DNA from: Liolophura sinensis | Lineage: Eukaryota; Mollusca; Polyplacophora; Chitonida; Chitonidae | DNA: 64,000 bases | Direction: 5' to 3' | Assembly (NCBI RefSeq): GCF_032854445.1 | Contig: NC_088302.1 | Location: 32,335,979 to 32,399,978 of the forward strand | Shown here: one piece after another, positions 14,501 to 26,500 of the stretch | How positions within the stretch are numbered: the first letter of the stretch is position 1 | How the letters are laid out: every line of letters begins with the position of its first letter | Made by a program: the position numbers and the translations under genes | Notes under the pieces: model-generated | Seen by the model: the letters and a program-made list of their open reading frames with translations, nothing else | Databases searched by the model: none | Told to the model about the DNA's origin: nothing

Positions 14501-17500
14501 GGCCAGCATACGGATCAGGGGATAAGGCCGGTTTATTACCAAGAGGCTGATAATGTTCAGGCTCTATGAAGTCTTCTTCAACAGGTGTTCGGCCAGCATA
14601 TGGGTCAGGAACTGCCTCTTGCTGGCCGGCCTGAGATGCAAAACGTTCTTGAGCTATTTCCCGTTCAATTTCTCGCATCAATTCACTGTCTGACGCAAAA
14701 GGGTTCTCCCCGGCGAGAAATGACTGATCAAAGATATTCCCCACCGGAGGCGGCTGAGGAGGAACTGACGTTCCACCCCCTTCTTGGAGCGTTAAAACAG
14801 CAGTATCATCTTGGTTGAAAACGTGTAGGTTGAAGTACTGCTCTTGTTCCCCATTTGTAACGATATTCCCTCTGGATACAACCTGACAATAAAGGTGGAT
14901 ATAATACAACAAATAAAACGTGTATTTCCTCTGTAGGAAATAAAACTCATAGTGAACGGTTGTAACGGTCTTCTACATACAGCCTGACAAGGTGTAAACA
15001 ATAAAACCAATTTAAGTATATCCTCTATATACGAGCCGAGAATAAACGGCTGTAACTATATTTAGGTATTTGATCAGCATTCGTCCAACCTGACAGTGAA
15101 AGCTAGTATGCAAATAGCCCATGTATGCAAGTGAGCATGTCCAAGAGGTAAACGTTGGAAACAAAAGGCTTAATATAGATGGGCGACCAAGGTTGTGTTT
15201 GTATTTGAAATTAGTCATATAATAAATGTTACCTGGTAATGAAATTTGACAGTGGTTCCAGGTGTGGTGGTATAGGCGATGCCCACTGTTAAATCCTTGT
15301 TACATTCAACGGCTTCTTCTACTGGGAATATCTGGATAAAGCTCTTACTGCGGGAGTACCAGGCCTGTATTCTCACCAACGCTGTCGGCTGATACATAAC
15401 ATGCCTGTCCTCGTTATCCAAGTTTTCCGAGTCCTTATACCGGATAGCTTCAGCCTGTTGCGAAAAAAAAGATTGACCAGTGCGTCACAGAAGAATGTTA
15501 TCAAATAAATATGTCCACATCCGGAATAACTGAACAACCAAGGCCATACTTATCAAACATCTTAAGACTTTGGTCAAAAATTCAAACACAGCTAAAACTA
15601 AAGTGTTTTGCTCTAGGAAGTTTCAAATTTCTATACTAATTCTTTCTGAAGGACAAGGTACCAACCACAATTTGAGCTCTTTCCACTTCCGAGTTTATTT
15701 TTTGTGCGCTTGCAATGAATGATAAATATGCACCCAACACCAAACAAGGCAGATACACCTGGTTTACTGTCTTTTTTGTTGGTAAAATAAAATATGATAG
15801 TATCCTGACTTTAAACATGCAAAAACGTTTCACACTGAAATGTCTCATTCGGATTTAATGTCATTTTCCTCCACATCATATGTCAGTCCTGCTACATTGG
15901 AGCGCCCTGCCGAAGACACCAAGTAAAGATGCGTCGGCCTACCCACCCCGATTTCGGAAGTTGCGGGTTTGTTCCGGGCTCTGCCAGTGTCCTCCCACCT
16001 TAATGCTGGTCGTCGTCGTATAAATGAAATATTCTTGAGTACGGACACCAATCTTGAGTACGGATACCAGTCAAATAAATAAATAAATTAAATCATTAGA
16101 ATTGTCGAGAAAAGCTTTTTGTACACCGTACTCGTTTTCTTAAGAAGTCAAGAGGTAATTGTGCTCACAAGATATGAATGGTTTGTTTTCAGAAACCACT
16201 GGGAACAGACAATTATTTAAGTTGCACAGTTTAGTTTAATCAAGATTACATTTGTTGTATATTGGTTAGTCTTCTGAAGAATCCTTCCATACTTACAAGC
16301 AGGGTGAGTTCTTTGGAAAGCAGCAGCAACTCGCCAGGGAGAACAAAATACACCTCTCCTTCACTGTTTGAGACAAACACATCCTCGGCACGAACCCCGC
16401 TTTCATAATCCACTGCAGCCACTTTGATTGGTTCGTCGCGGGCAGGCTCGCCATTAGGTTTCCGGACGCGCACCTACAATATACGTTTATGCAAAGATTA
16501 ATGTTTGGCAATCTAGGAATCAAACTTTCGTATTTTTGTGAGACACGGCGTTATAAGGTAAAGCCCATCACAACTACAAGTACATCTCAGTAAGCAATCC
16601 CACTGGCTATAAGCTGTACGATTAGGCGGTTTATGGAACTGGCAAGGTGTTCATCTGAAATTTAACTGGAAAAGTGAATGCAGGACTTATTTTCCAACTT
16701 TTTAATACATTGGTTGTCAATTTTGTGTGCAGTTTACAATACATAGATATGATTCAGGGCATTATGCCACAAAAATTTACTTCGCTTATACACTGAACCC
16801 AGTTTTTATGACACCAGACTTTCGTCATAAGAAGTCTGTCTATTAGCGCTGCACAACGTCTGTGCAGACAAAAATTTGTCTATTAAGATCGTGATTAATT
16901 TGAATTGTTTTTTTTTTATTTTCTAGTCTATGGGGAATTTTTTGATTAGGATGATATCTTGCAGCGTGAAAAAAATTTAAGGATTCAAACTTATGTCACT
17001 CCATGTTGATGATTTCTACTTGCGGATGGTCGTGGGTTTCCCTCAGGCTTTGGCCGGTTTCCTCCCACCATACAAGGCTGGGTGTCGTCGTATAAGTGAA
17101 ATATTCTTGAGTGCGGCGTAAAACGCCGATCAAATAAATAAATCAAATTGATGATTTATTACAAGAACAGAAGTGATTTCATACAAAAGACAATCTTTAC
17201 CTTGCCCTTATATGGCAATCCTGGCTTGAAGTATCGACTTGATTTGCCAAAGTCCAGCTTGAGGGCTTCTTGTATGACTTTAGCAGAATTACTGACACCA
17301 TACTCAGTAACCCCTGGAAAAAACACAACAAACCTTATATCGTTCCTGGTTACAACATGTTTTGGAAGGAACATTACTGAAAGGCCAAGAAAAATGGCTT
17401 ATTCACGTAATGGAAACATTTCTACGCAAATGTACCATGATGTAATGGCTTATTCACGTAATGGAAACTTTTCTACAGCAAATGTAACATGATGTAATGG

Positions 17501-20500
17501 CTTATTCACGTAATGGAAACTCTTCTATAGCAAATGTAATATGATGTAATGGCTTATTCACGTAATGGAAACTTTTCTACAGCAAATGTAACATGATGAC
17601 CCCGACATTAAATAAAAAATTACTTGAGATGAATGTATTTTATCAAGCACAACATTTGGGAGAAGGGATTTCACTCTTTTCGTATAACACCCGTCCTAGT
17701 GTTGAAAAAGAAGAAGGGCCACAATGGGTTTTGAACCAACGACCTCAGGATCAAGCATCTATTACCATGTCAGGTATCTGATCAAGTTGACCAACTGGCT
17801 TCCCATGAATAGGTAAACTTTACATGGGATTGAAAATAACGCTTGTCCAAAGAGTGCACACCCGCATAAAGGTTATACTGTTACTAGTAAGATATAGAAA
17901 ACAGCTGCGGATATCGTTGAACATTGCTTGCCGATGAACTAAGCTTGTCTTACCTGTGTCGCTCTCAGTGACCGAGGCGTTGATGTAGACTCTGTGATCC
18001 CATAGTGGGTAGTCGGCCGAACCCAAGTTCACCAGTTTGGAGTCAATGGAAAACATTTTGCATCCGTCGATCTGATTTATGAAAAAAGGTATGGTAATAA
18101 TGACGGTTAAAGTAATTAAGGCAACTAGTTCTTTCTAAAAGTGATATTTTAATAAGCTTCACAACAGTTTACGTATATGTTGTTTCATAATGTGGTTAGA
18201 TGGTTTATTTAAGAAGGACACAGGGCAGAGAATTTCGTTCTGAAAACCATAGATAAGCTCCACCAAATTTTGTGACTTTATGTGATATAATTGGTTTGGA
18301 CTTTAATATCAGAATTAATTGATAGCATTAAACTGAAAAAGAAAAAACTGTTCTGTTAGTGAATAAAGCCAAATTTCGAGCAGTTATATTGCGGTTCTTT
18401 TGGCTCTCACTCTAGTTTAATGACTTAGTGAATGAGACTGTTGATAGTAAATGGCGCCTCGAAGTGTTATCTCTAGACTTCGTTGTGTAGAGTTTCGTTA
18501 AAAGGCCAGGTATTGGTGCGATCTTTCACAAAGTTACATCAGAATACCACCAAAACGTGATGGGATCAGTCTGGCATTCACATAAACTGTGGTTTTGTTT
18601 TGACGTCAGTACCAGCCGTATTTTAGAGATAGAAATTGGTTCCAGCTGGTCGCTTGTGAGCAATGCTAGATATATGATCTAATGCTGATGTACTCAATAG
18701 CCTTGGGCTAGCACTTTAAGCCTGAATATGAAGTTTTATGGGGACTATGACTTTCAGCTGCAGTGAACTGTGTGACCTTCTTTATAAATATTGCACATGC
18801 AACGATATTCCCTGCTTCATGAGAATGTAAACATTCTAAGTGCCGTGTTAGACACGTGAAATCAAAAAGAGTGCCATATTATAACAAATTTCCTGATTTT
18901 GTTCATTCCTATTACCATAGACTTAGATTTAATGCTCAAGTTTCCCAGTATAAATAATTATGGGCGTTTGGATATATTTAAAATACTGGTAGGCCTACAA
19001 TAACAAAGAATAAGGCTGGTGAATTCTGACAGCCTGACAGTCACATGACCTGCCTTCAAACGTTTTCAAGCTGTTCATCATAAAGTAGCTCGCGCGCAAT
19101 AAGGAATTCAGCCACTCGGAATGTCACTCACACACATACAAAATCATGTATTTTAAACGTTTGGGGTTTTAGTTGCGAGTCTGTCCCTAGACTCCATAAA
19201 GTTTACAAGCCTAACATCGCACTATGGCCTATTGTATCAACTTGCAACTCTTGTAACTACAACTTTGCCAAAGTCTACATGACGTCTTGAAGGCTTCAGG
19301 GATGTATAAGTATAGACGCTTATTACTTCAAGATAGTGCTTTAATGAACAGTTTTATCAACGCGCGACTATGATACCTATATTAAATTATTAACGGGATG
19401 AAAGTCTTCCCTCCATCTATGAACCTTACCGACTGCATGACGATTTAGAATAAAACCCTAATCGGGGGGTAATTTGACAAGAGGTCGTATTTCACAGGTT
19501 ACGTGTGACGATGACACCTGCCACAGTCTCGTCGCCGCCCTTTATGCTGTACATCGTCTATTATATTGATGGTTACATTACAATGGTCTTACCTTCTCGA
19601 TGAGTTTGTCACAGGGCGGTTGATCCTCAAGGTCAAACAGGTGAGGTGACCTAACACACAGCTCCACCTCCATCACACCTCTCACCCGTTTACCGTAAGT
19701 GTACCTGTAATAAGGTAGGAGTGTGGGGGTGTGGGATTTTCATTGGGATTTTCAAAAAAGGTAAGGCTTAAAAAATATACTGATGGAATGCATCAATCCA
19801 ATAAAATCACCACCCATTGCCTGATCAGAAGTGTATGATTGACTGACTGATTGATATTTATTGGATTGTTATATTCACTGAGATACCCCATTGTAATGCT
19901 GGCGAGCGGGAGCCCACAAAGTTTGAAAAGCTTTATGCTTAGAAAGAAACTTTCACATAAACGATGACTTTCAGTTTTAAGGGTGGAGGAAACTAGAGTG
20001 TCCGAACTTTCACACGCGTGACTTGTTTGCTACTATTAAAACATTTACACGAACAGTTAGAATAAAACCCTAACTGAGGTAAATTGACAAGGGACCGTTT
20101 CTCATCGGTTACGTGTCACCATTTGCCAGCTATCACATTGTGATCTGTGATCTGGTTTTACTCTCTGTGCTGTACTTCTTTAATTATCTTGTATGTACAC
20201 CGTATTGACGGCCGACAAGTGATCTTCAACAAATGTAAGACTGTATAAACTTCTCCAAATTTAAACGGAATAAAAATAAAAATATTTGGTTGAGCTCATG
20301 GAATACTTAAAGACAAGACTTACTGTGCACAAACCTCTCCTGTGATGGAGGGAGAATTGGCCGGCATGAACGGCGGGGGCTTGATTATTACCTCGAACTT
20401 TGGGAGAACTATGCAGAAGTAAAAAAGAAAATTATAAAAACATTTGTGTTAAGCGTCGTTGCTCGGAAACACGGACTAATAATAACTGGCTCAAAATATT

Positions 20501-23500
20501 TATTAAACGGCTAGCTAACGTTGAATCATTTCCGAACTTTGGACATGTCTTGGATAGCATGAAAATGTTTTTTTTCTTGAGAATCCGATAAAGAGGAAAT
20601 TACCCATTTAATTACATTGCAAGTATTAACGACGCATGGCATGTATTTATAAAACACACACATTAATGTGCAAGGTATTGTTGATTTTATTTGAACGCAG
20701 ACGTCTTATCCATAAACGCGTTACATGCATATTGTGGGACTATACACGCATACATTTTTGTTGAAACGTACGGCTGGCATCCTTTTCATTACATTGATGT
20801 TTTCAATAAATCATTTCCAACGTTTTCCCCCAAAACACTGCTGTTTTATAGAAAACGTGTGACATGTTTACTAGAGTGATCAAATAACAGTTTTATTTTG
20901 ACATGTATATGCCTATCAGTTTTTTGCTGTGTAAGTATGAATCACGTGACGCAAAACTTCTCACCGTATTCCTCTACTGTAAATATTTGAGTTTCCTTTC
21001 GATAATTGATGGTAGCCTCAATCTTCCACTCTCCTAGGACTGGTTCTTCCGATAGTTCCATCTCTAAGCTCAATAAACCTGAAGAGAGAAGTTCGTACCA
21101 TATTGTTTAAAGAACAAGATCAGCTGCAGACTGTGTTTTCATATTTAAATGTTAAATGTGATGACAACACAGCATTTTAAGTAATTCTAGGACAGTGACG
21201 TCTAAGAAACTGTAATCACACATTTTTTTACCTAATTCTGCTAAAGCCATTGTGCTAGGAGGCGTGTAATTTTCCACTATTTATGTATTTACATGAGCAG
21301 TTAGAATAAAACCATAACTGAGGTAAATTCACAAAAGGCCATATTTCACCGGTTACGTGTGGCCATGTGCCAACAATCACATTGTCGTCACTGCCCTGAT
21401 TATTTCCTATATGGTGTCCGTCATGTTTCTGGAACAGTCGTAACAAAACCCTGACCGCGGTGGGCGGATTTCGCCGGTAATACCAGAAATCCATTACCTA
21501 CAAATATGCAACTTCCCTATAGCTATATAGTCTCCACGGCACTTTACACTTTTCTTTGATCTCTAACGCATCATGTGAGGTTCTTGTATTTTCCCCCCTA
21601 TCTAATGCGCAGCAAACGTTTGAGAAACGGCTGATGCATGATGGGTTCCAAACGCGGTAGTGTTGAAACAGACTTGAAAAAATGACAACAACGGATAGTT
21701 TTGAATACGGCATAGGTACGGCATTCAAATAAATAAAGAAGTCTGGTAATACGTATGACCATTTGACAACTATTACTCCATCGTCAGTGCTCTGGTTTAT
21801 CCGCTGTGCAGTAGTCTTTGTATACTACATTCCTCCAGTATCAGAAGGGCAATACTGCCAATCACATATCGATCCACACTTCCACGCCAACATTGCACTG
21901 TGATATCCCGACATATGTAAGCAGGCCTACATTGACTTTGAGTATTTACCGGTGATATCAACCCACTGTCTCAACAATGTGATTACTTAATTTTCATTTT
22001 TACTACGTTTATTATGTCGATACACTATGTAAAAAACGGCAATAGTGACTCACCATCTTCGCCGGTGATATCAGTCCATTGTCTCATTCGTATTCCATTT
22101 GGGTCGAGAATCACAACCTCTGATACCTGTCCACAACACATTTATTTATTTATTTATTTATTGGAATAGTGCTTTAAGTCGTTCTTAAGAATATTTGATT
22201 TATGCGACGGAGCCCAGCATTAAGGTGGAGGGAAACCGGACAGAGCCGGGTGGAAACTCACGACCATCCGCAGATAGCTGAAAGACCTCCTCACGTATGT
22301 GCAGCACTAATACGCTTATCCACTATCACACGGAGCCAACCCAACCCCCCCCCCCCCCTCCAAACACACCCACCTCCACAGCAAATAGATAATACGCAGA
22401 GTAAATCATTGAAAAATCAAGAGACTTACTCCACGTGGCCAACAATGTTCAAGGAGACAAACACCAACAATACTGCCCCAGTTGGGAAAAAAGCTGGTAC
22501 ATATACGCAAATCTTTAAATTCAAGGTAAGAATCGGTTGTTTCATAAAAATGGTAGAAATTAAATTCTTATGGAAGAATCTTTCGCCCAGTTGCTCTTCC
22601 ATCCTTTATCTGCATAAGAGCCACAAATAAAACATCGTTTCGTCGCTTTGTCGTCCAATCAAACGGAGGATAGAAAGGCAGACTTCTGATTCATCCAATG
22701 ACAACACGCCAAAGTGACATTTTAACTTCACGTTAAATGGGAAGGTTCTCTATTTTCGTCAGACCGTGCCAAAGCGACAATTTAATGTAAACTGTAGCTT
22801 TGTCACGTTGACAACCGTTATCTCAAAAGAAGAGAGACGCGTCAAATTAACGGTAAAATGACATTCCTCTCCCCTGTTCAAGTATAGACCGTAATAAACA
22901 GCACGATGGAGCGATGGCGACAATGGGCTTCCAAAGCATCTCTGTATTTTTGTATTAATGTAGGGTGGAATCCCTCGAATCTGTATACTTACAGGCAGTA
23001 AGAGTGACCGCAGATTGTCGTCTATAGTCAAGATGCGGAATTTTACTGCAACAAAAGAGGGGAAATCATTTGAAAATGATGTAGATATTAACCTTGATTT
23101 GGGTAAAGAAGTAAAAATTTAGAGTTCTGTTTGACAATGATGGCATAATTATTGCTTAACGTGATACTCAAGAATCTTTCACTTATACGATGGTGGCCAG
23201 GGCATTATGTTGAGTGTTTGGGGAAAGTAAACCACCTACCTCAAGTAAGTTATACTTATATACTTATATTTGTGCAAGAATGTTTGTATTCTCTTCTCTA
23301 TCTTTCCACTGTTGTATACGGGTTTGCCTCTCTGCATCAATGTACAAATGTTTGTATTTGCTCACTTGTTCCTCCCGGCTTGTATTTTGAATTGTCAATC
23401 TGTATAAAGGTACAAATGTTTGTATTCGCCGTCCTGTCTGTCCTGGCTTTTATACGGGTTTGTCAGACTGCATAATGGAGAAAATGTTTGTGTTTGCTCA

Positions 23501-26500
23501 CCTGTACACGGGTTTGTGAGTTTGTACTAAGGAGAAAATGTTTGTATTTGCTCACCTGTGTTTCCTGGCTTGTAGATGGGTTTTTGTGCCTGCATAAAGA
23601 TAAGAATGTTTGTGTATTTTCTGCTGTCTGCCCAGACTTGTACACAAGTTTGTCAGTCTATATAAAGGTAAAAATGTTTGTGTTTGCTCACCTGTACACG
23701 GGTTTGTGAGTTTGTACTAAGGAGAAAATGTTTGTATTTGCTCACCTGTGTTTCCTGGCTTGTAGATGGGTTTTTCTGCCTGCATAAAGATAAGAATGTT
23801 TGTGTATTTTCTGCTGTCTGCCCAGACTTGTACACAAGTTTGTCAGTCTATATAAAGGTAAAAATGTTTGTATTTGCTCACTTGCCTGTCTAGGCTTGTA
23901 AATGGATTTGTCAGCCTGTATAAAGGTAAGAATGTTTGCAATTACTCACTGTCTTGCTTTGTATATGGGTTTGTGAGTTTATAAAGTTAAGGACTGTACT
24001 TTCTCACCTATGTTTCTCGGGTTGTATATGGACTTTTCAGTCTGTATTTTCTCACCACTCTGTACAGGCTTGTATATGGGTTTGTCACTCTGTACAAAGG
24101 TAGGAATGTTTGTGTATTCTCCGCTGTCTTTCCCGGCTTGCATATGGGTTTATCAGTCTGTTCAAAGGTAAACATGTTTGTGTTTTCTTACCACTTGTCC
24201 TGGCTTGTATATGGATTTATAATGTACAGCCTGTATAAAGGCATGAATGTTTGTATTTACTCACCTGTCTGTCTTGGCTTATATGTGGGTTCGTCAGTCT
24301 GCATAAAGGTAAACATGTTTGTATTTCTCACCGGTCTGTCCTGGCTTGTATATGAGTTTATCAGTCTGTATAAAGGTACAAATGTTTGTATTTGCTCACC
24401 AGTCTGTCCTGGCTTGTACATGGATTTATCAGCGTGTAAAAAGGTACAAATGTTTGTATTTTCTCACCTGTCTGTCCTGGCTTGTATATGAGTTTATCAG
24501 CCTGCACAAAGGTACAAATGTTTGTATTTTCTCACCGGTCTGTCCTGGCTTGTATATGGATTTATCAGCCTGCACAAAGGTACAAATGTTTGTATTTTCT
24601 CACCTGTCTGTCCTGGCTTGTATATGGATTTATCAGCCTGCACAAAGGTACAAATGTTTGTATTTTCTCACCTGTCTGTCCTGGCTTGTATATGAGTTTA
24701 TCAGCCTGCACAAAGGTACAAATGTTTGTATTTTCTCACCGGTCTGTCCTGGCTTGTATATGGATTTATCAGCCTGCACAAAGGTACAAATGTTTGTATT
24801 TTCTCACTTGTCTGTCCTGGCTTGTATATGGATTTATCAGCCTGCACAAAGGTACAAATGTTTGTATTTTCTCACCGGTCTGTCCTGGCTTGTATATGGA
24901 TTTATCAGTCTGTATGAAGGTGATGGTGGGGTCATTCCGGATGATCACGGGGGTGCTGCTGGAGAAGTTGTACCCAGAACTAATCCCCGTCACCAACAAG
25001 TTCACGTGGCGATCCTCGGGGTGGGGATAAAAGGGAATCTTCAGACTCACGCAGGCGCTTTGACCTGAAATGTCAAGTTGATGTGTTAAATAATTCCACT
25101 CAAACAGCTGTTCTTTCGACTGGCGATTTACGTGGTGGTCAAGAATATTTCACACATGTGCAGAGAAAATAAAGGCCTTTTCGGAATACGTTTTGCGAAT
25201 ATCAACCCGGAACCTATAATTTGGTTGACGGCTGGCATACGAATGTCTGTTTTCACGCTTGGATTCATGTGCAAAATTATTTGTGCAAAGAAGCTGTGCG
25301 CACTGGAACACAGTGAAAAAGATTTTCTTACTAATTTTATTGGATTTTCTTAAAATCTCTAAATGAGAAATCACACTTCCCTTCAACAGAACAGATAAAT
25401 AAAACTGACAGTGAAGAAGTGTAATCCATAAAAAGGAATACGATTTGGGTTACGTTTGTCTGGTGCCATGCACTGTAATGACTTGTTTGTAAATAACAAA
25501 AAAAAAAAAAAAATTAAAACTTTTCTCAAGTATAAAAATATAAGGAAATTCTTATATTGCCTCTACAGCACGAATTATGTTTATGAATATTAAGAAACTA
25601 TCAGACATGTTTTCTTTCTGAGATAAAGAATTTCCTAAAACGTTTACTTGAATTAGAAAAAATCTACATGCTTGCAATTTTATATATTGTTTCCACTTTC
25701 TGCATTATGCTGCTCTTATTAATAATCTAATCTTTACTTATCTACAGAAGGGAATATATATTTTTTCAATTTTACGAAAGTCGAAGGAATTGTCCAAGAA
25801 AGCATAATTCATACCGCTATATGGTTGTGCAGAATACTGATTTACCTCCGGGAAATATGAACACCTGTTCAAGGACTGTGTCAATCTGGTCAATCAACAT
25901 AATGTTCACAGTGACGTCCTCTAAGAAGCCCTGGAGGGTAAGACATGCCTGCTCCTCCGATCCGGCTAGCAACACTTGAGGGACCGTGAAGATGTAACCA
26001 CTGTAACAGAAATGTGGCACAGTGAGACTAGGGCGGATTGTGACAGTGCTCGGTTAGTGACACCTGAGGGACAGTGAAAATGTACCAACTGTAACAGATA
26101 CACGACTGAGTGAGGCTAGGGCGGATGTAACTGTACCCAGCTAGCGACACCTGGGAGGCCGTGAAGATGTATCCACTGTGACAGAAACATTGCATAGCGA
26201 GACTAGACCGGATGTGATTGTGCTCGATTGGAACCGTGAAGATGTAACCACTTGAACAGAAACAGGACTCAGTGAGGGTAGGACGAATTATGACTGTACC
26301 CGGTTAACAACACCTGAGGGACTATGAAGATATATCAACTGTAGCATAAGTATGACAGGGTGAGACAGAGATGGATTGTGACTGTACTTGGCTAGCAACA
26401 CCTGAGGGATCGTGAAGATGTACCATCTACAACAGAAACAGGACTGAGTGAGGCTAGGACAGATTGTGACTGTACTTGGCTAGCAACACCTGAGGGACTG

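Noticed and set aside
13923-14525. Plus-strand open frame of 200 residues with MFRLYEVFFNRR-type repeats
   Set aside because: It is the antisense shadow of the 90-bp coding repeats; the minus frame joins in phase to conserved TEP exons, the plus frame joins to nothing.
17700-17805. tRNA-like B-box (reverse of ggtcgttggttcaaaaccc)
   Set aside because: Likely a relic SINE head; the rest of the element could not be delimited, so it was not listed as a feature.
24319-25068. Plus-strand open frame of 249 residues (CLSWLVYEFISLHKG-type repeats)
   Set aside because: Produced by the 68-bp array cycling through frames; it runs antisense across real exon 3.
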